From PALSA-894 sp034669145 (lineage in GTDB: Bacteria > Pseudomonadota > Alphaproteobacteria > Rhizobiales > Xanthobacteraceae), in the NCBI GenBank assembly GCA_034669145.1, contig JAXDNY010000223.1, positions 1-64,000 of the forward strand: a stretch of DNA of 64,000 bases, given 5' to 3'. Within the stretch, counting starts at the first letter, position 1. Each line of letters starts with the position of its first letter. The notes beneath the pieces are model-generated. The model was not told the origin of the DNA. It did not search any database and saw nothing but the letters and a program-made list of their open reading frames with translations. Below, in pieces: positions 43,601 to 51,296 of this stretch. The position numbers were made by a program, and so were the translations under genes.

Positions 43601-45885
43601 GTGCCCATATGCGCGCCCGGGCCGAACAGGCCGTTTTGCCCGACGAGCCCGCCCGCGATCACGCCGTTTTGCGCGGTGCCGTGCGAAACCGTGCTGTTGG
43701 TGACCGTCACGCTGCTGACCAGGCCCGCGTTCGTTCCCGCGAGCACGCCGACGAACTGACCCGGACCTGTGACATTCGGATTTGCCGTGACGCTGGCCTG
43801 GTCGATGGTGAGATTCTTCACCACGCCGGTCGCCCCGATGGTGCTGAACATTCCGACGCTGATGCCGAAGTTAACCGGGTTAACCGGCGCGATATGCAGA
43901 TTGCTGATGGTGTGGTTCTGGCCGTCGAAAATGCCGGTGAACGGCACGCCCGCGCTGCCGATCGGCACGAAGTTCGGGATGGAGCTTGCGTTGATGTTCT
44001 TGTGCAGCGCGTAGTTGCCGGCGAGATTGGTGCCGATGTTCTGCAAGTTGACTTCAGTGTTCACCAGCATGAAGGCGGTAAGCTGGCTGGGCGAGGCGAG
44101 ACCGATGTGCCCGTTGCCAACCGTGAAATCTGTCGGTGTTCCGAAGACCGCGGGATTGTAATAGACGGCCACCGTGCCAGTGCTGCCCGTCCAATTGATG
44201 CGCTGGGAGGTCGTCCCGCCGGGCATCACGATTGTGCCGAAGCCCGTTCCGGTGCTGTCGGCATGCATGACGAGCTTGCCGGCGCCGGTATTGACGATGG
44301 TGCCAGCGATCGGTCCGGCGTCGTTGATCTTGATGTCGTGAAACGCGATCAGCGTCAGCGTTGCAGATGTCGTCCAGTTGATCTGTGCGTTGATATTGAT
44401 ATCGCCGATCCCGGGTCCCGTCGTCGCAGTCTGCTGGATGACATCGGTGCCGCCATTGAGAGTGGCATTGATGGTCCCGGCCTCAGTCGGACCGATATTC
44501 AGGTCGGCCGGGTCGAGCAGCCAGAGGCCACCTTTGCCGGCCTGAATCGTCCCGCCCACGCTGGTCGAATGCGCCGACGTCTCGATAAAGCCGCCGTTGC
44601 CGATCTCCTTGCCGCCGAGCGCCAGGATCGTGCCGGTGAAGGTCAACTGATCGTTGGCCCAGAGGATCACCTTGCCGCCGTCGCCGCGATCCTTGGCCGA
44701 TGCGTCGATCTTCGTCGTGGCATCGACGCTCACCGTCGAGGCGTTCGGGATCGCGAATGCTTCCAGCGTGGCCTTCGCATGCGCCACGATCGAGGTATCC
44801 GGCTTGCCGCCGCCCCAGTCGCCGCCGATCATCACCTTGCCGCCGCCATCCGCGCCCGATGCATCGATGGTCGCGCCCGCGACCTCGATGTGCTCGCCGG
44901 TCACGATGATGGTGCCGCCCTTGGTGCCCTTGTCCTTGCCCGACGCCGAGAGCGTGCCGGAGACTTTCACCTTCTGCGCGGGCAGACTGGCCGCACCCGA
45001 ACCGCCGGCGTAACTCAGGCCGCCCTTCGTCGCCGCTGTCGCGGCCGAGAGCACGATCTGGCCCCCTTTGGTGCCGACCGAATTCGCCTCGATCACGCCT
45101 GACGTATTGATGACCGAGTCGACCACCTGACGCGCGGCCGCGGCGGTTAGCTCGACGCGCCCGCCATTCGCCTTGAGCTTGCCCTCGTTGGTGACCAGCG
45201 ATTTGAGCGTCTGCCCGGTCGCGACGTCCTTCACTTGGCCTGCGATCTGGTCGCCGACGCCAAGCGTGACGAGCTTGTCGCCGTAGAAATCGAGATTGAA
45301 GGTGTTGCCGGAGGCGAGCGTCACGGTGCCGAGCGTGGCCGTGATGGTGCCGGAATTGCGTACGCCGGGCGCGACCAGCGCGGCGAAACCGCCGCTCGTC
45401 GCCGTGATGGTGCCCATGTTGACGATCGAGGCATCCGGGCGGCCGGGCGTCTGGAAATTGAAGCGGCCCGCCATGAAGTCTTCGTTCTTGATATCGCTGG
45501 TGGTCGCCAGGAACCCCGCGGTGTTGATCACCGCGCCCGCGCCGAAAATGATGCCGTCGCGGTTGATGACGAACACCTTGCCGTTCGCATCGAGGCTGCC
45601 GAGGATCTGGCTCGGGCCCAACCCGCCGACCACGCGGTTGAGCGCGATCGAATTCGAGTTCGGCTGAACGAACGTCGTCTTCTCGCCGACGCCGATGTCG
45701 AACATGTGCCAGTTGATGATGGCCTTGTCGGAATGCTGGTTGACGGTGACGTTCGCGCTGCCGGGATTCTGGACGGTGGCCGAGCCGCCGACCACGGTGG
45801 CGCCGTTCGGCCCGGCCAGCGCGGACATGAGCCCCAGCGGCATCAGGGCCGTGGAGACGAGGAGAAGATTGCGGAGGCGCTGCAT
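40642..45885 (-). CDS. Two-partner secretion exoprotein (TpsA, hemagglutinin-like) fused to a C-terminal subtilisin (S8) protease
   Basis: A 1747-residue exported protein. Residues 1-24 are a signal peptide (MQRLRNLLLVSTALMPLGLM). The TPS domain follows (VTVNQHSDKAIINWHMFDIG, QILGSLDANGKVFVINRDGI), then beta-helical hemagglutinin repeats. About 16 GLUG-type repeats (GGLVGxN) of 30-40 residues cover roughly residues 790-1230, then a Pro/Gly/Gln-rich linker (about 1290-1350). The C-terminus is a whole S8 protease with Asp1498 (VAVIDSEID), His1529 (HPHGTGMAG), an oxyanion Asn in GAAGNAGP and Ser1682 (GTSVAAAHISG), so the full triad is present. The start at 45885 has GGAG at six bases. It lies 11 bases after the TpsB gene, which should export it. 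The fusion suggests a surface protease presented on a TpsA shaft, or one that matures itself. Confidence 0.92.
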   Translation of the reverse strand: MQRLRNLLLVSTALMPLGLMSALAGPNGATVVGGSATVQNPGSANVTVNQHSDKAIINWHMFDIGVGEKTTFVQPNSNSIALNRVVGGLGPSQILGSLDANGKVFVINRDGIIFGAGAVINTAGFLATTSDIKNEDFMAGRFNFQTPGRPDASIVNMGTITATSGGFAALVAPGVRNSGTITATLGTVTLASGNTFNLDFYGDKLVTLGVGDQIAGQVKDVATGQTLKSLVTNEGKLKANGGRVELTAAAARQVVDSVINTSGVIEANSVGTKGGQIVLSAATAATKGGLSYAGGSGAASLPAQKVKVSGTLSASGKDKGTKGGTIIVTGEHIEVAGATIDASGADGGGKVMIGGDWGGGKPDTSIVAHAKATLEAFAIPNASTVSVDATTKIDASAKDRGDGGKVILWANDQLTFTGTILALGGKEIGNGGFIETSAHSTSVGGTIQAGKGGLWLLDPADLNIGPTEAGTINATLNGGTDVIQQTATTGPGIGDININAQINWTTSATLTLIAFHDIKINDAGPIAGTIVNTGAGKLVMHADSTGTGFGTIVMPGGTTSQRINWTGSTGTVAVYYNPAVFGTPTDFTVGNGHIGLASPSQLTAFMLVNTEVNLQNIGTNLAGNYALHKNINASSIPNFVPIGSAGVPFTGIFDGQNHTISNLHIAPVNPVNFGISVGMFSTIGATGVVKNLTIDQASVTANPNVTGPGQFVGVLAGTNAGLVSSVTVTNSTVSHGTAQNGVIAGGLVGQNGLFGPGAHMGTITLSNALQTNVSVGSATSGSSGNSAGGLVGDNPGTITFSTASGNVSGGTNSFIGGLVGRNENTATIDFSSASGAVSLSDATGAGAGGLVGFNFGAINSSVATGNVTGGNSSDIFKAGAIGGLVGLNDANGVINSSVAGGAVSAGSKSSAGGLVGSNNGTIIGGGATGDVSSLDNFAGGLVGFNGNGATITGSIATGNVSGGGFSLGGLVGDNAGTITGSFAFGNVTSTAPATAHEGDAGGFAGNNSGSISFSFATGNVTSNSNAGGFVGSNGGTIDTSFAGFFGFGGTVTVGNNGTAGGFVGGNHGQITNSVAFGNVSGGSNSVLGGFAAGNLDGKIIDSAASGAVTANGANSVVGGFAGANTSDLVRVSSSGPVKGTSDSYLGGLVGLNLGLIQDSTSSSSVAGSGANNIAGGLVGLNFGLVDPSSSSGNVSSGPNSIVGGLIGANGALRFPDGFTLVGTKTPDSTATGTASGGAGSTVGPQVGQDYPTAGLPNLPERTCDNGGQFCGGTLFNPNGSQQPTPDQPKIPQTEPIVNLVSAQTNDAFTEKKSEEVVNTTTTATPGSPGSPGGQKGNQKGGGGQAGRPPAIGFAAYGLGPLPSGMPPLHETRFLSNEAVAQLGGRISPDELAALARKLGLEITYRETIALLGRTVIRFRITSGMPVRDVIAAAEAELGKNFSFQPSYAYELVQDVAQAPSPADTSRRGDSAQYIVEKLGLVEAHLIATGKTVKVAVIDSEIDSKHPDLEGAVTGSYDALPSDDQTAHPHGTGMAGAIASHKRLLGVAPGAQLLAIRAFGVNSGGAQGTSLNIVKGLQWAVDQGAKVINMSFAGPRDPILQQAMKRLTDQGIILIGAAGNAGPKSPPLFPGADPNVIAVSATDMDDKTYKNANRGKYVAIAAPGVDILVPAPEGGYQLTTGTSVAAAHISGVVALMLERNKELRPSEVRSILSATAKKIGAATDVGAGLVDPVQALSKAGPKVTQLRR

Positions 45886-45896
45886 TCCGTTCTCCG

Positions 45897-47591
45897 TCAC
45901 AGCTTCGCAGCCAAAATGAGGAACGCACGCCAGTCGTTGCGCGGGCCCTCGACGGCCTTCGCCACCGAAAGGTCCGCGCTGAACATGCCGTCCCACTCGG
46001 CGCGCCCGCCGCCGCCCACCGAGGTGCCGTGCTGCGTCTTGGGCGTGCCGACCGCGGGATCGATGTTGTAGACCTGCCCGTGATCCGCGTAGGCGTAGAG
46101 CTGCGCGCGCGTGAGCCGCTTGATGCCGTGCGCGACGTCGTAGCGCAGCTCGCCGAGCACCGCCCAGCAATGGTCGCCGAGCATCTGCGAGGGATCGAAG
46201 GCGCGGCCGAAGAAGCGGCCGCCATAGCCGCACTGCTCCGACACCAAGAGCGGCACGAAGGCGTATTGCGCGTAGGCGGCGACGAAGGCGGAGAAATTCC
46301 AGATCAGCGGCTGCAGCCGGCTGACCGTGCCCTCGATCTTGGTGAAATCGACATGGCCCGCATGGGTGGAGGCGGTGCTGACCAACGCGGCCGGATTGGC
46401 GTTTTCGGTCGAGCCAAGCCCGTTGATGCCCTGGCTGAAGGTGACGTTCGCCTGGTTGATGCCGAGGAAGCTGTCGGCCCAGTCGCCATCGGCCTTGAGG
46501 CGGAAGCCGCGCAGCCGGTCGCGCGTCAGCAGGTCGCCGAGCGCAAAACTGTCGTCGTTGGTGGCAAAGCCGAGGCCGGTGAGGGTGAGGTTCTTCTCGC
46601 GCGTGCGGATCACCGGATAGCTGAAGCCCGCCTCGAACAGCGTGCTGCGCGTGCGATAGTCGATCGCGAGCAGTTGCTCCGTGCCCGGCCGCCCGAAGCC
46701 GTGGCTGGCATTGATGAAAGCGGTGAGCCCCTCGCTGTTGAGCACCTGGCGGTAGCCGAACGCGAGGTATTGCAGCTCCTCGACCTGGAACGTGCCCGCA
46801 TAGGTGAGGGTGAACGCCTCGTGCGCGCGCGCGACCGTGTTGTTCAGCGTCGCCGAGCCGACGTACTGCCAGGGCCCGCGTGCGTGGGTGCCGCGGTTGT
46901 CGATACGGGCCATCCCGTCGAGCGGCTTCTCCGCCACCTCGACGATCAGCGTCGAGGCGTTGGGATTGGTCGGCGAGGGCTTGAGCGTGGTGGTGAACTT
47001 CAACCCCGGCAGATCGTTCGCCAGCAGCAGATAGCGCTCCAGCGTGCGGATGTTGGCCGGGCGGTCGGCCACGATGCGGTTGGCATAGTCGGTGAAGAAG
47101 TCCCTGTAGCGCGTCAGCTTCTCCGGCCACACCACGTTGTCGACATAGCCCTCGACCACCTGGATGCGCACCACCGCGCCGTGCCGGCCGAAGTTCTGCG
47201 GCGGCACGACGGCGCGGGAGAGCACATACCCGGCCGCGCCGTATTTGACCGTGATGCGGCGGGCGAGGTCGTAGATCGCAGCGAGCGAGACTTCGCCGCC
47301 GAGCAGATCGGCGTAGAGCGGGGCAAAGTCGGCTTCGCCGTAGACGGTCGCGCCGGTGACGACGACCCGGCTGATCGTTAGCCGGATACCTTCAGCACCA
47401 GGAGGAGCGACCGTTGAGGGGAGCGTAATGGTGGCGCCGCCCGGCTGGGCACGCGGGCCCTGCACCGGCGGGGCCAATTGCTCCCGCTCCCGGCCCGGCT
47501 GCGCGCTCGGTGGAATCACCTGCGCAACCGCTGATACCGGCAGCAGCAGCATCGCCAGAACCGCCAAAAAGCGGCATCTGCCGGCGACCAT
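45897..47591 (-). CDS. TpsB outer-membrane transporter (ShlB/FhaC/HecB family)
   Basis: A 564-residue outer-membrane protein that threads a TpsA partner through its barrel. Residues 1-24 are a signal peptide (RFLAVLAMLLLPVSAVAQ). After a Pro/Gln-rich stretch there is a POTRA_2 domain (RLTISRVVVTGATVYGEADF; KYGAAGYVLSRAVVPPQ) and a second POTRA-like region, then the ShlB 16-stranded barrel with family landmarks DNRGTHARGPWQYVGSATLN and the late YADHGQVYNIDP strand, ending in FLILAAKL. I start at 47591, supported by GGGGAG; longer frames at 47618 or 47885 lack signals. It is the first gene of a two-gene operon with the downstream TpsA-protease. Confidence 0.92.
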   Translation of the reverse strand: MVAGRCRFLAVLAMLLLPVSAVAQVIPPSAQPGREREQLAPPVQGPRAQPGGATITLPSTVAPPGAEGIRLTISRVVVTGATVYGEADFAPLYADLLGGEVSLAAIYDLARRITVKYGAAGYVLSRAVVPPQNFGRHGAVVRIQVVEGYVDNVVWPEKLTRYRDFFTDYANRIVADRPANIRTLERYLLLANDLPGLKFTTTLKPSPTNPNASTLIVEVAEKPLDGMARIDNRGTHARGPWQYVGSATLNNTVARAHEAFTLTYAGTFQVEELQYLAFGYRQVLNSEGLTAFINASHGFGRPGTEQLLAIDYRTRSTLFEAGFSYPVIRTREKNLTLTGLGFATNDDSFALGDLLTRDRLRGFRLKADGDWADSFLGINQANVTFSQGINGLGSTENANPAALVSTASTHAGHVDFTKIEGTVSRLQPLIWNFSAFVAAYAQYAFVPLLVSEQCGYGGRFFGRAFDPSQMLGDHCWAVLGELRYDVAHGIKRLTRAQLYAYADHGQVYNIDPAVGTPKTQHGTSVGGGGRAEWDGMFSADLSVAKAVEGPRNDWRAFLILAAKL

Positions 47592-47834
47592 ACCCGCAGC
47601 TCCCCACTCGAACCCCATTCCACCGGGACGGCCGAAGACTTGCACGCGCGGCAGGCGATTGGAATACCCGGCAAGCCCTTGCATCGCATTCCGGATTTGC
47701 TGCGGCTTTGGGGCAACAACTGTGTCGTTTTGGGCCGAAAAGCTCAGGTCTGGCATCGAAACCGGGCAGCCGCTAGCGTACCGGCCGCCGCCAGCGAGGA
47801 TTTTGGGGGCGGATGAGGCGGATTCCATAAGACG

Positions 47835-49025
47835 ATGAGCCGTTTGACCAGCCGCGCGCTTGTCGCCGCGATGTGCGCGGGGCAAGTCGGTAACCTGCTA
47901 CCGCACGTCGTGGTGCCGGCGATCATGGCCGAGCACCTGATTCCGCTGTGGGGTCTTTCCGCCGCGCAGGCCGGCCTGATGGCCGGCGCCTATGCGTTCG
48001 GCTACATGCTCGCCGTGCCGGTGCTGGCGACGCTGACCGACCGCATCGATGCGCGGCTGGTACTGCTTGCCGGCTCCACGCTGAGCGGCCTGGGCACGGC
48101 AGCATTCGGCTTGTTCGCCGATGGGCTTTGGTCGGCGGCCGCGATCTGGGCGCTGGCCGGCATCGGGTTTGCGGGCGCCTACATGCCTGGCCTCAAGGCG
48201 CTGACCGACCGGCTGCCGCCACAGGACTCCTCGCGCAGCATCACGCTCTATACGTCGAGCTTCTCGGTCGGCGTCGGGCTCTCGTTTCTCGTTTCGCAGT
48301 TGGTCGCGGCGCGCTACGGCTGGCGCACGGCTTTCTTCGTGACGGCGTTCGGTCCGCTCGTGATGATCGCCGCTTCGCTCGCGATGGCGCCGTTCCGCCC
48401 CGCGCCGGCGCAAGGCCATCTGCTCGATTTCCGCCCCGTGCTGCGCAACCGCGTCGCGATGGGTTACGTGCTCGGCTACGGCGCGCATTGCTTCGAGCTT
48501 TACGGCATGCGCACCTGGATCGTGGCGTTCTGGAGCTACGTGGTGGCGCGCAACGGCGACGCGGTGCTCTCGGCCGTAACCGTGAGCGTGCTTGCAGCCG
48601 TGCTGTCGCTGCCGGCGAGCATTCTGGGCAACGAAGCCGCGATCCGCTTCGGCCGCCATCGCGCCATCACCGTCGTGATGTTTACCTCGGGCGCGGTCGC
48701 GCTGGCGATCGGCTTCCTCGCGGATGCTTCGCCCGCATGGCTGCTCGTACTCGTGCTGATTTACGCCGTTACGATTCCCGCGGATTCCGGCGCGCTGACC
48801 TCGGGCATGGCGGCAAGCGCCGTTCCGGCCAATCGCGGCGCCACCATGGCGCTGCATTCCACCGTCGGCTTTGGTTTGTCGGCGCTCGGCGGCTGGGTGG
48901 GCGGCGTCGCGCTCGATGCGTTCGGCGGGCCGGCAAGTCCCAACGGGTGGCTCGCGGTGTTCGCGGTGTTCGCCGCGGGCGTGTTGCTCGGACCACTGGC
49001 GCTGTGGTGGTCGCGGAAATCGTAG
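47835..49025 (+). CDS. MFS transporter
   Basis: A 396-residue inner-membrane transporter with twelve hydrophobic segments. The A-motif-like loop LATLTDRIDARLVLLAG falls between helices 2 and 3, and GLKALTDRLPPQDSSRSITL follows helix 4. The second half includes the symmetry-related NEAAIRFGRHRAITVVMF. The fold resembles cyanate/NNP-type or sugar-efflux MFS proteins, but no substrate can be assigned. It diverges from the TpsB gene, sharing a 243-base upstream region. Its TAG stop falls inside the inverted repeat that starts at 49021. Confidence 0.85.
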   Translation: MSRLTSRALVAAMCAGQVGNLLPHVVVPAIMAEHLIPLWGLSAAQAGLMAGAYAFGYMLAVPVLATLTDRIDARLVLLAGSTLSGLGTAAFGLFADGLWSAAAIWALAGIGFAGAYMPGLKALTDRLPPQDSSRSITLYTSSFSVGVGLSFLVSQLVAARYGWRTAFFVTAFGPLVMIAASLAMAPFRPAPAQGHLLDFRPVLRNRVAMGYVLGYGAHCFELYGMRTWIVAFWSYVVARNGDAVLSAVTVSVLAAVLSLPASILGNEAAIRFGRHRAITVVMFTSGAVALAIGFLADASPAWLLVLVLIYAVTIPADSGALTSGMAASAVPANRGATMALHSTVGFGLSALGGWVGGVALDAFGGPASPNGWLAVFAVFAAGVLLGPLALWWSRKS

Positions 49026-49138
49026 CCCGGATGAAGCCGAAAGCGCGTTTACGCGCGTCTTTGACGCGCTATGGCGAAATCCGGGATCAAGATAATTGAT
49101 GCTCCCGCGGATTACGCTGGCGCTTCATCCGGGCTACG
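49021..49138. repeat. REP-like element with perfect 17-bp terminal inverted repeats
   Basis: CGTAGCCCGGATGAAGC (49021-49037) is repeated in exact inverse at 49122-49138, enclosing 84 bases. The CGTAGCCCGGATGAAGC core resembles the extragenic palindromes scattered through Bradyrhizobium-type genomes. It overlaps the last codons of the MFS gene and ends 31 bases before the GST start. Confidence 0.8.
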
Positions 49139-49169
49139 TTCGCCGCGAGGATCGTTACGGGAGACACCC

Positions 49170-49805
49170 ATGCTCAAGCTCTATTATGCGCCCCACACCT
49201 GCGCGCTCGCCTCGCACATCGCGCTGGAGGAAGCCGGCGCCACGTATGAAACCGTGCGGCTGAATTTCAAGACCGAGGACCAGAAGAAGCCCGACTATCT
49301 GAAGATCAATCCGAAGGCGCGCGTGCCGTCGCTCGTCACCGATCGCGGCATCATCACCGAGACGCCGGCGCTCCTGATCTACATCGCGCAGAGTTTCCCC
49401 GCCGCGAAGCTCGCGCCGCTCGACGATCCGTATGCGCTCGCCAAGGTACAGGCGTTCAACAGCTATCTGTGCTCGACCGTGCATGTGGCGCATGCGCACC
49501 GCGTGCGCGGTTACCGCTGGACTGACGACGCGGCCGCGATCGAGACGATGAAGCAAAAGGTGCCGCAGACGGTCGGCGAATGCTTTGCGCTGATCGAGCG
49601 CGAGATGTTCGCCGGGCCATGGGTGATGGGGAAGGATTACACCGTGTGCGACGCCTACCTGTTCACGCTGTCGCAATGGCTCGGCGCCGACGGTGTCGAC
49701 ATCAACAAGACACCGAAGATCGCCGAGCACTTCCGCCGCGTGGGCGAGCGGCCGGCGGTGCGCAAGGCTGTCGCGGACGAAACGCAGTTGCAGAGCGCGG
49801 CGTGA
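49170..49805 (+). CDS. Glutathione S-transferase family protein
   Basis: A 211-residue cytosolic GST of the beta/theta-like bacterial type. The thioredoxin-like domain starts MLKLYYAPHTCALASHIALE, in which the CALASHI segment matches the beta-class cysteine and helix 1. NPKARVPSLVTDRGIITETP gives the cis-Pro loop and E(T/S)xAI glutathione site. The helical domain includes WVMGKDYTVCDAYLFTLSQW, the N-capping box. The start at 49170 has GGGAG upstream at eight bases. It lies between two palindromic elements and ends two bases before the second one. Confidence 0.92.
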   Translation: MLKLYYAPHTCALASHIALEEAGATYETVRLNFKTEDQKKPDYLKINPKARVPSLVTDRGIITETPALLIYIAQSFPAAKLAPLDDPYALAKVQAFNSYLCSTVHVAHAHRVRGYRWTDDAAAIETMKQKVPQTVGECFALIEREMFAGPWVMGKDYTVCDAYLFTLSQWLGADGVDINKTPKIAEHFRRVGERPAVRKAVADETQLQSAA

Positions 49806-49807
49806 TT

Positions 49808-49889
49808 GTAGGGCGGGTTAGGCCGAAAGGCCGTAACCCACCATCTATGCAGATGCAGCGGCGGAATACGCTACGCTATTCCGCCCTAC
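49808..49889. repeat. REP/BIME-like palindromic element
   Basis: Flanked by GTAGGGCGG (49808-49816) and its inverse CCGCCCTAC (49881-49889). Inside are two further hairpins, GGGTTAGGCC-GAAA-GGCCGTAACCC and GGCGGAATACG-CTA-CGCTATTCCGCC. It overlaps the end of cysG on the minus strand and separates it from the convergent GST gene. Confidence 0.8.
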
Positions 49890-51296
49890 GTCAACCTCGG
49901 CCAACACGCGCCCGATCATCACCAGCACCGGACCTCCGGGCGCATCCGCTTCGATCCTGTCCGCAATATCGGCGATCGTCCCCGCGACAACCGTCTCATC
50001 CGGCCGCGTGGCATTCGCGACCGCGACGGCCGGCGTTGAAGGCGCAAGCCCCTGCGCGATGGCCCGCGCGCCGAGTTCGCGCAGCGTCTTCTTCGGCATG
50101 TAGACGATCGTTGTCGCGGCCGGATCGGCGAGCGCGCTCCAGTCGATGTCGGTGGGCAGTCTGCCGTCGCGGTCGTGGCCGGTGATGTATTGCAGCTTGC
50201 GTGCCTGCGAGCGGTGCGTGAGCGAGACGAGCAGGCGTGATGCGGCGCCTTGCGCCGCCGAAATGCCGGGCACGACCTCGACCGGGATGTTCGCGGCGCG
50301 GCATGCCGCGATCTCCTCGCCGGCGCGGCCGAAGATCATCGGATCGCCGCCTTTCAGCCGCACGACGCGCTTTCCCGATTTGGCGAGCTTGATCATCAGC
50401 TCGTTGATCTCGCTTTGCTTACAGGCAGGCCCGTGACCGGTCTTGCCGACCATCATCTTCTTCGCCTCACGCCGGGCGAAGTCGAGAACCTGCGGCGAGA
50501 CGAGATCGTCGATCAGGATCACATCGGCCGATTGCAGCGCGCGCACGGCGCGCAAGGTGAGCAGTTCGGGATCGCCCGGGCCGGCGCCGACAAGCGCAAC
50601 CGAACCGGCATTGCCCGAGACGCCACGCGTCGCCGCCATCAGCGCATCGAGGTCACTCTCGGCGGGCGAACGATCGGGTTCGGCGACCGCGCGTTCGGTG
50701 AACTGCTCCCAGAAGCGGCGCCGCTCGCGGAACGACAAAGCGAGTGCCAGCACACGCGGGCGCCAGCGCCTTGCGGCTTCCGCCCAGCGCGCAAACCCGC
50801 CCGGGATCAGCGCTTCGAGCTTGGCGCGGATCGCCTGGCCGAACACGGGTGCGGCGCCATCGGTCGAGATGCCGATCACCAGCGGCGAGCGGTTGACGAT
50901 CGCGCCGAAGGAGAAATCACAGAACGCCGGCTTGTCGATCACGTTGACCGGAACGCCCGCTGCGCGGGCTTGTGCGGCGAATACGGCGGCCTCGGCGTCG
51001 TCCTCGAATGCGCCGATGGCCATCGCGGCGCCGTTGAAGTCCGCTGCTTCAATCGCGCGCGGATGAAGCGTGATGAGCGGCGTGCTCGCTGCGAGTTCGG
51101 CCAGTTCTTCGCTTGCTTCCGGCGCGTAGACGTCGACCGCTGCGCCCGCGGCGATGAGCAGTTCGGCCTTCCATGCGGCGGCGCCGCTGCCGCCGGCGAC
51201 GACCGCGCGCTTGCCCGCAAGCGCATAGAACACCGGCAGGCGCGCGAGCGCCTCCATGCGCGGCGGGCGCGCCTCAGACGGCGTGCGCGTGTTCAT
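49845..51296 (-). CDS. cysG: Siroheme synthase CysG (precorrin-2 dehydrogenase/ferrochelatase plus uroporphyrinogen-III methyltransferase)
   Basis: A 483-residue bifunctional enzyme making siroheme, the cofactor of NirA and CysI encoded nearby. Residues 15-200 are the CysG-A/Met8-like domain with the Rossmann start KRAVVAGGSGAAAWKAELLI and GISTDGAAPVFGQAIRA. From about residue 230 the SUMT domain follows: VALVGAGPGDPELLTLRAVR, VVRLKGGDPMIFGRAGEE, VVPGISAAQGAAS, and PDETVVAGTIADI. The ATG at 51296 overlaps the nasA end by 23 bases and has AAAGGA at seven bases. The last 14 residues (470-483, VGRNSVAYSAAASA) are encoded by the palindromic repeat at 49808, which also supplies the stop. Confidence 0.95.
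   Translation of the reverse strand: MNTRTPSEARPPRMEALARLPVFYALAGKRAVVAGGSGAAAWKAELLIAAGAAVDVYAPEASEELAELAASTPLITLHPRAIEAADFNGAAMAIGAFEDDAEAAVFAAQARAAGVPVNVIDKPAFCDFSFGAIVNRSPLVIGISTDGAAPVFGQAIRAKLEALIPGGFARWAEAARRWRPRVLALALSFRERRRFWEQFTERAVAEPDRSPAESDLDALMAATRGVSGNAGSVALVGAGPGDPELLTLRAVRALQSADVILIDDLVSPQVLDFARREAKKMMVGKTGHGPACKQSEINELMIKLAKSGKRVVRLKGGDPMIFGRAGEEIAACRAANIPVEVVPGISAAQGAASRLLVSLTHRSQARKLQYITGHDRDGRLPTDIDWSALADPAATTIVYMPKKTLRELGARAIAQGLAPSTPAVAVANATRPDETVVAGTIADIADRIEADAPGGPVLVMIGRVLAEVDVGRNSVAYSAAASA

Noticed and set aside
45886..47130. Extension of the TpsA-protease frame upstream through the TpsB gene
   Set aside because: The frame is open but the residues look like an out-of-frame shadow of TpsB. 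A signal peptide and ribosome binding site mark the true start at 45885.
49021..49889. The two palindromic elements considered as insertion sequences
   Set aside because: They are too short, carry no transposase frame and lack target-site duplications; they fit extragenic palindrome families better.
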